A stretch of DNA of 64,000 nt from Casimicrobiaceae bacterium (GTDB lineage: Bacteria > Pseudomonadota > Gammaproteobacteria > Burkholderiales > Casimicrobiaceae). The stretch covers positions 62,001 through 126,000 of the forward strand of contig JAPKHK010000002.1 in the NCBI GenBank assembly GCA_026646885.1. The letters run 5' to 3'. Made by a program: the position numbers and the translations under genes. Below the pieces are notes generated by a model, which saw only the letters and a program-made list of their open reading frames with translations, did not search any database and was not told where the DNA came from. Shown in pieces: positions 33,075 through 43,200 of this stretch (position 1 is the first letter of the stretch; each line of letters starts with the position of its first letter).

Positions 33075-34847
33075 TCAGGGGCAGGTTCCAATGACATAAT
33101 AGTTGGGGCCGGTTTGTCGCAGCGTGCTGCGCACGAACACGTTGTAGAGTCCCATTCTCTGGTTCGACCCGTTGGCCAGGGCATAGCCGTAGGCGAGGTG
33201 CGCGCGGCCCAGGCGCACATGGTCGTAGTTGTTGGCGGAATAGCACGTGGCCGCCACAGGCGTCGTGATGGCGATCTCCGGCGAGCGGGCGCTTTCGCCC
33301 GCGCTGTTGGCCGCACTCACCGCATAGCGATAGGTTGTTGCCGCGGCGAGCGTGTTGTCGCTGTAGCTCGTTTCGGTCGGCGCTGCGATCAAATCGCCGT
33401 CGCGATAGACGCGGTAATTCGTCGCGCCGCTGGACCCCGTCCAGGAAAGGTTGGCCGTGTTTGGACTCGGACTGCTGCCGGTCAGGCCCGCTGGTGTGGG
33501 TGGGGGCGTTGCTCCATTACTCTGGGTCGTGGCCAGGACGGGCTCAGAAGCGGCGCTTTCTCCATGAGCGTTTGCTGCCGTGACCGCGTAGTTGTAGGTG
33601 GTGCTGGCAGACAGGCCGGAATCGGTGAAGTTCGCGCTCGAGCTCGTGCCGATACGGGCACCGTCGCGATAGACGCCGTAGGAAGTGGCATGAGCGACCG
33701 TCTCCCATGCGAGGGAGGCGCTGTTCGCGGTCGTGGCCATGACTTCGAGACCGCGAGGTGTGCCCGGTGCGCTACCCCCTTGATACCCGCTGGTGATCCG
33801 TTCCACCATGGCGACGATGGCAGCCATCTGCTTGCCGCCCTTCTTGTCGAAATTGCTTGCGCCATACCAGCCGATCCAATCCCAGCAGCCGTTGGGGTTG
33901 CTCAGAGAGCCGCTCGCGGCCGTGGGGCGAGTCGTGTTGTCGGCCACCGTCTGCGGATAAAGCATGATAATGCGATTGGTGTCGGCCCAGCGGTTGAAGC
34001 CGGTATTGGCAATAAACTTCGTGCCGATTGCGCCCTGATATTGCTTGCAGCCGTGCAGCGCGACATGGACACGGCAGATCTGGCCCGCTTGGCAGGCAGC
34101 CGGAACGTACACCCACCCGGTGGCATCCATGCCATTGCCCGTGCTTATGAAGGCGCTTTGATCGAACTCTATGAGCGAGCCCGTGAGGCCTGTGTTGTTG
34201 CGGGCGGTGAGCGTGCCATAGAGGTGTTGCAGTACCGCGCCAGCGCCATCGAAGCCGCAATTGCTGATATACGGGGAGACCGCGCTGTTGCAGGCGTTGT
34301 TGCCGGCGCTGTCGAAATCGGTGGGAAAGGTGTGTGCGGCATTGGCGACCTTGTCGTAGCGCACCTGGCTGGCGCCAACGAAATTGCCCTCGCTCACGTA
34401 GAGTTTGTAGGCTTGGTCCATGACGCTGGTACCGACCGTGGTGTCGGCGCTGCCGCTGAACAGATAGATCTTCTGAGTGGCAATGTAGCTGATCGAGTCG
34501 ATGCTTCCCCCGCTCCAGGCGCGCATGTTGGCCGCGGAGGTGCCAACGGGTGGAGTCTGGCTGTACATGCACAGAGAATAGCTGCGCTGGCCAGCGCAAT
34601 CGTAGGGGCCGCCCGCGAAAAGTCCGACGCCGGCTGGAAATATGGCCGAGTGGGCGACGCCCAGCTGACCGGCCATGAACGCCCCTGAAGACAAACCCGA
34701 AACGCTCACCGCGGCCGGGTCGGCGTTATAGCTGCCGAGGTTGCTGGCGCCTGGGACCGGCAAGGCGACAGCGCTCAAGAGCGCGCCCAGGAGCCACGTT
34801 GGCGCCGTGCGGTGTCGTCCGAAAATGCTCAATAGCCTCGATTCCAT
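33075..34847 (-). CDS. phaZ: Extracellular PHB depolymerase, type 2 catalytic domain with fibronectin III repeats
   Basis: A 590-residue exported esterase. A signal peptide (about 1-34) precedes the catalytic domain. The lipase box GLSSG (catalytic Ser53) lies near the N terminus, followed by SGSADTTV (Asp), AAHTFPTDFD (His) and only then the oxyanion motif ALHGC near residue 264, the order of type 2 PHB depolymerases. Two fibronectin III linkers (about 368-455 and 460-545) lead to a C-terminal substrate-binding domain ending in NYYVIGTCP. It degrades environmental polyhydroxybutyrate; the product feeds the bdhA dehydrogenase. Monocistronic. A perfect palindrome TAACCGGTTA lies at 34871-34880, upstream of the start. 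Confidence 0.9.
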   Translation of the reverse strand: MESRLLSIFGRHRTAPTWLLGALLSAVALPVPGASNLGSYNADPAAVSVSGLSSGAFMAGQLGVAHSAIFPAGVGLFAGGPYDCAGQRSYSLCMYSQTPPVGTSAANMRAWSGGSIDSISYIATQKIYLFSGSADTTVGTSVMDQAYKLYVSEGNFVGASQVRYDKVANAAHTFPTDFDSAGNNACNSAVSPYISNCGFDGAGAVLQHLYGTLTARNNTGLTGSLIEFDQSAFISTGNGMDATGWVYVPAACQAGQICRVHVALHGCKQYQGAIGTKFIANTGFNRWADTNRIIMLYPQTVADNTTRPTAASGSLSNPNGCWDWIGWYGASNFDKKGGKQMAAIVAMVERITSGYQGGSAPGTPRGLEVMATTANSASLAWETVAHATSYGVYRDGARIGTSSSANFTDSGLSASTTYNYAVTAANAHGESAASEPVLATTQSNGATPPPTPAGLTGSSPSPNTANLSWTGSSGATNYRVYRDGDLIAAPTETSYSDNTLAAATTYRYAVSAANSAGESARSPEIAITTPVAATCYSANNYDHVRLGRAHLAYGYALANGSNQRMGLYNVFVRSTLRQTGPNYYVIGTCP

Positions 34848-35044
34848 TCACTCCTCCTTCTGGCGGTAATTAACCGGTTAGGTAATAGTAGGCGGAGCTT
34901 AGCACTCCCGCCCAGAGTCTGTGAAGTCGATTCACGTGTTGTTGCGGCGCAGCACGTATTGGGCCGCCGATTGGCGTTTGCCCCTTTAGTGTCAATGACT
35001 TTCCTGTTACCCTTCGCACTTTGCTCGAACAAACCTAGGCCCGC

Positions 35045-36559
35045 ATGGCCATTGATTACCTGCAGAGGATTCTCACCGCGCGCGTCTACGATGTGGCCGT
35101 TGAAACGCCGCTCGATTCGGCACGCGCCTTGAGCGCCCGGCTTGGCAATCAGGTGCTCTTGAAGCGCGAGGATCAGCAGGCGGTCTTCTCCTTCAAGCTG
35201 CGGGGCGCCTATAACAAAATGGCCCACCTTTCTGCGGACAGTCTCAAAAGGGGGGTGATCGCGGCCTCGGCCGGGAACCATGCGCAAGGCGTGGCGCTGT
35301 CCGCCGAACGTTTGGGCTGCCGTGCGACCATCGTCATGCCGGTCACAACGCCGGCCATCAAAGTGCAGGCCGTTCAAGCGCGCGGAGCACAGGTGCTGCT
35401 CCACGGGGACTCCTATTCCGATGCTTATGAACGCGCTGTGGGGGAGGCAGAGGAGAGCGGCGCGATTTTTGTGCACCCTTATGATGATCCGGAGGTGATT
35501 GCCGGCCAGGGAACCATCGGCATGGAGGTCTTGCGGCAGCACCAAGGGTCGTTGGAAGCCATCTTCGTGCCGGTAGGCGGCGGCGGTCTGATTGCCGGCA
35601 TTGCTGCCTATGTGAAGCGGGTGCGGCCCCAAATCAAGGTGATCGGGGTGGAACCCGTAGACGCCGACGCCATGGCCCGATCGCTGTCCGCGGGGCGACG
35701 CGTAGTGCTCAAGCAGGTCGGCCTGTTTGCCGACGGCGTGGCAGTCAAGCAGGTAGGCAAAGAGACCTTCCGTCTTTGCAAAGAGCTGGTGGACGAGATC
35801 GTGCTCGCCGATACCGACGCGATCTGCGCGGCCATCAAGGATGTTTTCCAGGACACGCGCTCAGTGCTGGAGCCTGCTGGCGCCCTCGCCGTCGCCGGAC
35901 TCAAGGCGTACGCCGAAAAGCATCGCCTCAGCGGCAAGGCGCTGGTCGCCATCGCTTCCGGCGCGAATATCAATTTCGATCGGCTGCGCTTTGTGGCGGA
36001 GCGCGCTGAGGTCGGCGAGCAGCGCGAAGCGGTTCTCGCCGTGACCATCCCCGAACGCCCGGGGAGTTTTCGCGAATTCTGCGAGATTCTCGGCAAACGC
36101 TCGATCACCGAGTTCAACTACCGCTACGCCGACCCTAAGGTGGCCCACATCTTCGTGGGCATAGAGGTCGGGGGCCGCCACGAAACTGTGCGCATCCTCG
36201 GTGAGCTGCACCGCCGGCACATCGAGGCCTATGACCTGACCGACAACGAAATGGCCAAGCTGCACGTGCGCCATCTTGTCGGCGGGCACGCGCCCCGGGC
36301 CGAGCACGAAATCCTCTATCGATTCGAGTTTCCGGAGCGTCCGGGCGCTTTGATGAGATTCCTCGACAGCATGAGCGCCGGCTGGAATATCAGCCTGTTT
36401 CATTATCGCAACCACGGCGCGGATTACGGCCGAGTGCTGGTAGGTATGCAGGTGCCCCCGCGGGATCAGGACGCTTTTGCCGCGTTCCTGGCGGGCCTCG
36501 GCTATGATTACCAAGAAGAGACGGGCAATTTGGCTTATCGTCTCTTCCTCGGGCAGTGA
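35045..36559 (+). CDS. ilvA: Threonine dehydratase (biosynthetic)
   Basis: A 504-residue PLP enzyme that deaminates threonine to 2-oxobutanoate, the first step to isoleucine. The PLP lysine is in FSFKLRGAYNKM, and VPVGGGGLIAG binds the cofactor phosphate. Two C-terminal ACT-like domains (about 325-405 and 415-500, with RPGSFREFCEIL and RPGALMRFLDSM) make it the feedback-regulated biosynthetic form rather than the short catabolic TdcB. Length matches E. coli IlvA. It stands alone, divergent from the depolymerase. Confidence 0.95.
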   Translation: MAIDYLQRILTARVYDVAVETPLDSARALSARLGNQVLLKREDQQAVFSFKLRGAYNKMAHLSADSLKRGVIAASAGNHAQGVALSAERLGCRATIVMPVTTPAIKVQAVQARGAQVLLHGDSYSDAYERAVGEAEESGAIFVHPYDDPEVIAGQGTIGMEVLRQHQGSLEAIFVPVGGGGLIAGIAAYVKRVRPQIKVIGVEPVDADAMARSLSAGRRVVLKQVGLFADGVAVKQVGKETFRLCKELVDEIVLADTDAICAAIKDVFQDTRSVLEPAGALAVAGLKAYAEKHRLSGKALVAIASGANINFDRLRFVAERAEVGEQREAVLAVTIPERPGSFREFCEILGKRSITEFNYRYADPKVAHIFVGIEVGGRHETVRILGELHRRHIEAYDLTDNEMAKLHVRHLVGGHAPRAEHEILYRFEFPERPGALMRFLDSMSAGWNISLFHYRNHGADYGRVLVGMQVPPRDQDAFAAFLAGLGYDYQEETGNLAYRLFLGQ

Positions 36560-36699
36560 GCGCCCGCCGTCGGGGAATTCCCCAATGGAAGGGGATTTCT
36601 CGGACGGTCATGCTCTAGGCATTTTTGATCGAGCATGGCAATATAGGCGCGAGGCAGATCAATAGGCGGCGTGAGCTTTGCCGGGAGAGAGGGGAAGCG

Positions 36700-37089
36700 T
36701 TGGCTGAAAGTAATCCATTGGCGGGCGTCAAAGTGATGGTGATCGATGACAGCAACACCATCCGGCGTAGTGCTGAGATATTTCTGCTGCAAGCCGGGTG
36801 CCAAGTGATCTTGGCGGAGGATGGTTTTGATGCGCTGGCCAAAATCGCCGATCACCTTCCCGATTTGATCTTCGTCGATATTATGATGCCTAGGCTGGAT
36901 GGCTATCAAACCTGCGCCCTGATCAAGAAGAACGCCAAGTTCCGGCAGACGCCGGTCATCATGCTATCCAGCAAGGACGGGTTGTTCGATCGTGCGCGCG
37001 GCCGCATGGTCGGATCCGACGAGTACTTGACCAAACCGTTCACCAAGGACAGTTTGCTCAAGGCCGTGGGTGCCCACGTGAAGCAATGA
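36700..37089 (+). CDS. pilG: PilG, twitching motility response regulator
   Basis: A 129-residue single-domain CheY-like receiver with the acidic pair in VIDDSNTIRR, the phospho-acceptor Asp in DLIFVDIMMPRLDG, and the conserved Lys in LTKPFTKDSLL. In the Pil-Chp system PilG receives phosphate from ChpA and promotes pilus extension. I start it at TTG 36700 because GGGGAAG lies just upstream and homology begins there; the open frame reaches 36625. First gene of pilG-H-I-J-chpA. Confidence 0.9.
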   Translation: MAESNPLAGVKVMVIDDSNTIRRSAEIFLLQAGCQVILAEDGFDALAKIADHLPDLIFVDIMMPRLDGYQTCALIKKNAKFRQTPVIMLSSKDGLFDRARGRMVGSDEYLTKPFTKDSLLKAVGAHVKQ

Positions 37090-37117
37090 GCCGCTTGAAA
37101 ATTTACGGGGAAGCGAT

Positions 37118-37483
37118 ATGGCCGTGAAGCGAATTCTCGTCGTCGACGATTCGCCCACCGAGCGACATGTGCTCGGTGAGATGCTGACCAGTGCAGGCTA
37201 CGAGGTAGTCATGGCTGATAGCGGGGAGGATTCGATCCAGAAGGCGAAGGAACTGAAGCCGGACCTAGTGCTGATGGACGTGGTCATGCCGGGTCTGAAC
37301 GGCTTTCAGGCAACGCGGGCGATCTCGCGCGACGAAGCGACCAAGAACATCCCCATCATCCTGTGCACCACCAAGAGCCAGGAAACCGACAAGATCTGGG
37401 GTTTACGCCAAGGGGCGAGGGATTATGTGGTCAAACCGGTGGACAAGGACGAGCTTCTGAAGAAGATCGCTTCCTACTCCTGA
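37118..37483 (+). CDS. pilH: PilH, twitching motility response regulator
   Basis: A 121-residue CheY-like receiver: VVDDSPTERHVL, LVLMDVVMPGLNGFQ with the phospho-acceptor Asp, and VVKPVDKDELLKKI. The WGLRQGARDY segment before the Lys is characteristic of PilH. PilH opposes or tunes PilG, acting on pilus retraction or as a phosphate sink. GGGGAAG precedes the ATG; the gap to pilG is 28 bases. Confidence 0.92.
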   Translation: MAVKRILVVDDSPTERHVLGEMLTSAGYEVVMADSGEDSIQKAKELKPDLVLMDVVMPGLNGFQATRAISRDEATKNIPIILCTTKSQETDKIWGLRQGARDYVVKPVDKDELLKKIASYS

Positions 37484-37493
37484 CTCAGCATTC

Positions 37494-38018
37494 ATGGCCA
37501 AGACCAAGCGGGTAAACCTCCGAGAGTTCCAGCAGGCGCTTGCCGAGCGCCTGCAGAACAAGACCGCGGCGCAGGTGGGTGCTGCCCGCCTGGGGTTGAT
37601 CGCGGCGGGCGAGCGCTGGCTGGTGCGGTTATCGCATGCCGGGGAAGTGATTCAGGTGCCGCCCATCACGCCAGTTCCGCTGACGCAAGCCTGGTTTCTC
37701 GGAGTCACCAACATTCGGGGCAATTTGTATAGCGTGTCCGATTTTGCCCGCTTCATCGGGCGCGAACCGCTGCCGATCACCGTACAGAGCCGGCTCTTGC
37801 TGTTTGGCCAGCGTTTTTCCGAGTTGCGCGCGGGACTCGTGGTGCAGCAGGTTCTTGGTCTGAGGAACGTAGCCGGTTGGAACCGGCTGGAGTTCCAGGG
37901 TGAGGCTGACTGGGATTGGATCGGCGCGAGCTGGCAGGCTCCCGGCGGAGAGGTTTGGCGCGAAATCGATATGGCCCGGTTGGCACGCAGCCAATCGTTC
38001 CTGAAGATTGGTCTGTAG
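37494..38018 (+). CDS. pilI: PilI, CheW-like scaffold of the Pil-Chp system
   Basis: A 174-residue CheW-domain protein (core about 35-165, with VTNIRGNLYSVSDFARFIG). It couples the receptor PilJ to the kinase ChpA at the membrane. Position between pilH and pilJ, 10 bases after pilH, fixes the identification. Nothing is missing relative to the family. Confidence 0.9.
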   Translation: MAKTKRVNLREFQQALAERLQNKTAAQVGAARLGLIAAGERWLVRLSHAGEVIQVPPITPVPLTQAWFLGVTNIRGNLYSVSDFARFIGREPLPITVQSRLLLFGQRFSELRAGLVVQQVLGLRNVAGWNRLEFQGEADWDWIGASWQAPGGEVWREIDMARLARSQSFLKIGL

Positions 38019-38070
38019 TGAAATGAGCCTGCTCCGTTGAGGGTTGGCGCGAGGGGAAGGGTGATAGAAG

Positions 38071-40254
38071 ATGAAGCTGAATTGGCTCGGTTCCGGCAAT
38101 GCAAACGAAACAGGCGTGGCGACGGTGATGCAGACGGGGACGGGCATGCTCGAACCCGGGTACGACCCCAACGCAACCGTGGCGATCATGGATGAAATGC
38201 GCAAATCCTCCAGGGGGCCGGGAGCGCCGGGGGTTTTGCCGCTGATTGGGCATCTGCCCATCACCAAGCAGTTTCAGTACCTGATCATCGCCCTGGTGGT
38301 TTTGATCTTGGTCTCGGGCGTGCTCTTTCTGTTCGAGATCCGCAGTTCCACTCAGACCGCCGCGGCCGCAGGCACGGCCACAGAGATGCAGATGCTGTCC
38401 CAGCGGCTGGCGCGGGGCGTGGCGCAAACTGTGCTCGGCAACCAGGCCGGCTTTGCGCAGGTGAGGGACGCCAAAGAGCGCTTCCGGGCAAACCTCGATG
38501 CGCTGCTCAAAGGCGGCACGGTGCGGGGCGTGGATGTCGCGGCCACAACCAGTGACGCGATGGTCGCCCAACTGCAAACGATTTCCACGCGGTGGGAGAA
38601 AACCGAGGCGGCCGCCAACCTGGTGCTAGCCAACCAGGAGGCTTTGACCACGCTGAACGCGGGCGTCGACAACATCAACCAAGGCAACGGTCCGTTGCTG
38701 GAAATTTCCGAACAGGCCGCAACGCAATTGGCGCAATCGGGGGGCTCGGTGAAGGAGGTGGCCTTTGCCAACCAGTTGGTGATGTTGACTCAGCGTATCG
38801 CCAAGAACTCCAATGCGCTGCGCGCGGGCGACGAAATCGATCCGGAGGTGGCGTTTCTGCTCGGCAAGGACGTAGGCACTTTCCGTGATGTCCTGAACGG
38901 CCTCTTGAAGGGCAGCGAGCCGCTGCGGCTAGCCCCAGTACGCGACGGCGATACCCGCCAGACCTTGGTCGACCTGCAAAAGCGGTTCCAGGACTACGAA
39001 GGCCGCGTGAACGCCATTCTGCAGAACATGCAAAAACTGGTTGCGGCAAAGCAGGCCGCACGGGCTATCAACCTTGATTCCGAGCCCTTGCTGAAGGACA
39101 CCGAGAAACTCTCCGAGGATTTCATCAGCGCGGAAAAAGGTTTCTCCTGGGACACCCTCGGCGCCATTCTCTTCGCCGTGCTTGCCATTGCCGTTCTGGT
39201 CGTTCTGGTGAAACTATTCCTCGACGATGCGCGGCTGCGCGCCTTCCAGTCCGAACAGGAAAACAAGCGCAACCAGGAAGCCATTTTGCGATTGCTCAAC
39301 GAGATGGGCAACCTCGCGGAAGGCGACCTCACAGTGCGTGCCAGCGTGACCGAAGACGTGACCGGCGCTATCGCGGACTCCATCAATTTCACCATCGAGG
39401 AGTTGCGCTCGCTGGTAACCGGTATCAACAGCGCGACCGACCAGGTGACGAAGGCGACCCAGGAGGCCCAGGCGATCTCCAACCGTCTGTTCGAAGCCTC
39501 GCAACGCCAATCCAAGGAAATTCAGGCCGCCAGCGCCTCGGTCTTGCAGATGGCGCAGTCCATCAATGAGGTATCAGTCTCCGCGGCGCAGTCCGCTCGA
39601 GTGGCCCAGCAAGCCCTGGCGGCCGCAGAGAAGGGCGGGACGGCGGTGCAGGACCAGATTTCCGGCATGAACGAAATCCGCAGCCAGATTCAGGAGACCT
39701 CCAAGCGGATCAAGCGCCTGGGCGAGAGCTCCCTGGAGATCGGTGAAATCGTGGAACTGATTTCCGACATTACCGAGCAAACCAACGTGCTCGCGTTGAA
39801 CGCCGCCATCCAGGCGGCTTCGGCGGGCGAAGCGGGTCGCGGCTTCACCGTGGTGGCGGAAGAAGTGCAGCGCCTCGCGGAACGCTCCGGCGAGGCGACC
39901 AAACAGATCGAAGCGATCGTGAAGACGATTCAGGCCGATACCCAAGACGCCGTGGCCGCTATGGACAAGAGCACACAGGGTGTGGTCGAGGGAACCAAAC
40001 TCTCCGACGCTGCCGGACAGGCGCTGGACGAGATCCGGCGAGTTTCCAGCGATTTGGCGGAACTGATCCAGGGCATTTCCGGACAGACACAACGCCAGTC
40101 GGCCTCGGTGTCGGACGTGACGCGAGGCATGCAAGGCATTCTGCGCATTACCGAAGAAACCACCGAAGGCACCAAGCAAACCAACGTGTCCATTGCCGAA
40201 TTGACACGTCTTGCCGCGGAATTGCGTGCCTCGGTGGCGGGCTTCAAGGTTTAA
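38071..40254 (+). CDS. pilJ: PilJ, methyl-accepting receptor of the Pil-Chp system
   Basis: A 727-residue membrane receptor. A soluble N-terminal stretch precedes transmembrane helix 1 (about 70-90, [19 protein letters not shown]). Two PilJ-type helical sensor repeats follow in the periplasm, then helix 2 (about 368-388), a HAMP-like linker and the long cytoplasmic coiled coil whose tip reads [44 protein letters not shown]. It senses surface contact or pilus retraction in Pseudomonas. No pilK methyltransferase or chpB methylesterase gene is present in the cluster. Confidence 0.95.
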   Translation: MKLNWLGSGNANETGVATVMQTGTGMLEPGYDPNATVAIMDEMRKSSRGPGAPGVLPLIGHLPITKQFQYLIIALVVLILVSGVLFLFEIRSSTQTAAAAGTATEMQMLSQRLARGVAQTVLGNQAGFAQVRDAKERFRANLDALLKGGTVRGVDVAATTSDAMVAQLQTISTRWEKTEAAANLVLANQEALTTLNAGVDNINQGNGPLLEISEQAATQLAQSGGSVKEVAFANQLVMLTQRIAKNSNALRAGDEIDPEVAFLLGKDVGTFRDVLNGLLKGSEPLRLAPVRDGDTRQTLVDLQKRFQDYEGRVNAILQNMQKLVAAKQAARAINLDSEPLLKDTEKLSEDFISAEKGFSWDTLGAILFAVLAIAVLVVLVKLFLDDARLRAFQSEQENKRNQEAILRLLNEMGNLAEGDLTVRASVTEDVTGAIADSINFTIEELRSLVTGINSATDQVTKATQEAQAISNRLFEASQRQSKEIQAASASVLQMAQSINEVSVSAAQSARVAQQALAAAEKGGTAVQDQISGMNEIRSQIQETSKRIKRLGESSLEIGEIVELISDITEQTNVLALNAAIQAASAGEAGRGFTVVAEEVQRLAERSGEATKQIEAIVKTIQADTQDAVAAMDKSTQGVVEGTKLSDAAGQALDEIRRVSSDLAELIQGISGQTQRQSASVSDVTRGMQGILRITEETTEGTKQTNVSIAELTRLAAELRASVAGFKV

Positions 40255-40284
40255 TGTTTTTCGCAACGCAGAGGACTGCCCGGG

Positions 40285-43200
40285 GTGACCACTGACAACA
40301 GCATGGATGTCGACCTCGGTCCGCTGACCTGGGTCAAGCCGGAGATCGACCAGGCGCTTACGCGTGGGCTGGAGGCGCTTGGTTCGTTCAATTCCAATCT
40401 CGAAGATCAAGGCGCGCTGCGCCTGGCCCAGAGTCACTTGCATCAGGTGACGGGCGCGCTGCAGATCGTCGGTCTGGAGGGAGTGATCCAGTTTGCCGAG
40501 GAGATCGAGCGCCAAGTCGATCGCCTGGGGCAAGTCGGAGCGGCCAATGTCGGCTCCGCCGTTGCCGCAATCGAAAACGCTGCGCGAGCACTGGGAGCCT
40601 ATCTGGAGGATCTGGTCGGGGGGGCTAGCGCAGTTCCGCTCCGACTGTACAAAGAATACGCTGCTCTGCAGAAACTGCGCGGCGTGGACGCTCCCTCACC
40701 TACCGACCTCTTCTTCCCGGATCTTGGACAGCGCCCTCCGCGCAGCGAAACCGTGGTGTCTCTGCCCTCGAGCAAGATTCCAGCGCATTTGGTTCGCTGC
40801 CGCCGGCAGTTCCAGCAGGGTCTGCTCAATTGGCTGCGGGGTGACGCGAATGGGCTTGCCACCATGCGGCAAGCGGTCCAGGCCATCGAAGACGCGCAGG
40901 CGGTGCCGACGCAGCGGGCTTTCTGGTGGTCGGTGGGCGGCTTGCTGGAGGGTGTGGCTACGGACTTGATCGAACCCAACCTTCCCACCAAGATGGCTGC
41001 GGCGCGTATCGATCTGCAGATCCGGCGCCTGATCGAAGGCAGTGGCAAAGTCGCCGATCGTCTGCGACGCGAAATTCTGTATTTCCTTGCCGGCGCGGCT
41101 AGCGGCGAGGGGGTGGCGCCGCGGCTGGCACAAGTGCAGAAACTCTACCGGCTGCACGAACTGCTGCCGCCGCCGGAAACCGTCGAGGCGGCGGAGTGGG
41201 CGAGGATTCAGCCGCTGCTCCGCGATCTAAGGGATCTGCTTGCCGGAGCCAAGGACGCCTGGCTGAAATATGCCTCGGGCCGCAAAGACAGCCTCCCGGC
41301 ACTGCGTCAGGCGTTGGAAGGGTTGCGGCGCAAGGCGGACGCGCTCAAGCACGCGGCGCTGCAGGAACTGTTTACGGCGCTCTCCTACGCTGTCCAGACC
41401 ATGCTGGAGCGCGGCGCCAAAGACACCTCCGAGGGCATGGCGGTGGAGTTCGCCACGGCGCTTCTTCTGGGAGAGAACGCGGTCGAGGGTTACAAACACC
41501 TGTCGGCCGAATTTCCCCGCCAGGTGCACGCGATGGCGCAGCGTCTGCAGGCGGCGGCGCTCGATCTCCCCGCGCCGGAGGAAACGACCAGCATTGCGCT
41601 GCTGGACGACATGGCTCGGCGCGCCCAAGAGCGGTTGTTGCTGTCCCAGGTGGCACGCGAGATCCAAACCAATCTGCGGCAGATCGAGCAAGTCCTCGAC
41701 GGGTTCTTCCGCGACCATGAAAAGCGCGGCGATCTGTCCGCACTGAGCGCGCCAATTCGCCAAGTCGAAGGGGCGCTGCGCATTCTCGGTCTCGATCGAG
41801 CCAACCAGCTATTAGAGCTTTGTGCCAGAGACATCGAAGCTCTGGCGCAGCCCGAAACCGCGGTCGATCAGGCACAGCTCGAATCCTTGGCTGAATCCTT
41901 GTCCGCTCTGGGCTTTTTCGTGGAAGCCGTCGAGCAACAGCGGCCGGATGCCGATCGGCAGATCGAACCCGCTTTGCGCAAGCGTTTAGGGCTTCCGGAA
42001 GAGAAACCCACTGCCGAAGAAGAACTACCTGAAGAGACGGTGGAGAGTGCGCTGCGGGATCAGCGCAGCCAGCTTGCGCCGCTCATGGACGCGATGCAGC
42101 TGCAGCCGGAGGACTCTTCCGCACGCGCCGAACTGCGCCAGCAACTCGTTGCGGTGAAACACGACGCCGAGCTGGTCGCGGATGCCAAGCTTTCGGAAGC
42201 CACGTCCGAAGCGCTGTCCTTGCTCGATTCCGAGACGGCGGTTCCGATGGCCAAGCTCACCGAGGCGATCAAGGAGATCGCGGTGGTCGAGATGGCGGCA
42301 CCCGCCCCGGCACCATCGGCGGAAACCATGCGCCTGCTGGAAGCGGGTGAGGAGAAACTCGATGCGGAACTCCTCGAAATCTATCTCACCGAGGCGGAGG
42401 AAGTGCTGCAGGCCGTGGACCAGAATCTGGCGGTTTGCCGCGAGCACGTTCACGATACCGAAGCGCTGCGCACAGTGCGTCGTGGCTTCCACACGCTGAA
42501 AGGAAGCGGTCGCATGGTCGGCTTGTTCGAACTCGGGGAAATCGCCTGGTGGATCGAGCAGCGTCTCAACCGCTGGTTGGAGGAGGAGCGTCCCGCAACG
42601 TCTGCGCTGCTGGCGATGGTGGGTTTGGCGCGCCAACTCTTCGCCGAGTGGGTGAGCGAGCTGCAGGCCAAAGGGCGCGTGGCTCCAGAAACCGCGGCTC
42701 TGCGCCAGGCGATCGCGCAAGTGGACGCAGAATTGGGTCCCAATGCGCCGCCGCCGCCGGCGCCGTTGCCGGGCAACCGGGGAGCTGCGAACGCCGCAAC
42801 CTCGGGCATCGCCGCCGCGCCGAGCCACGCATCCAGCGCACCGCGGGCCGAAGCCGCCGAAGTGGTCATCGGTGATCAGACCATCTCCTCGACACTCCAC
42901 AAGATTCTCGTCGACGAAGCGCGGCAGCATGTGCAGACACTGAGTACGGAACTGGAGCCGCTCCAGTTTGATCCTGCGCTGCCGCCCAGCCAGGCGATGG
43001 TACGGGCCGCCCATACGCTCTGTGGAATTCACCGCACCGCTGGCTTCCCTGTCGTCGCCCAGCTGGCCTCGGCCCTGGAGCATGGGCTTCTGGCATTGCA
43101 ACAAGAGCAGCGGGGCTTGCCGCGGGAGGCTCAGAGCACCGTGGCGGACTCGGTCGCCCAGCTTCGAGCCTGGGTGGAAGACATTGCCGAGAAGCGCCCC

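Noticed and set aside
34829-35632. 267-codon minus-strand open frame
   Set aside because: It is antisense to the start of ilvA and shares no recognisable family; the ilvA frame has clear PLP motifs.
39574-40533. 319-codon minus-strand open frame
   Set aside because: Shadow of pilJ and the start of chpA; composition follows the complementary codons.
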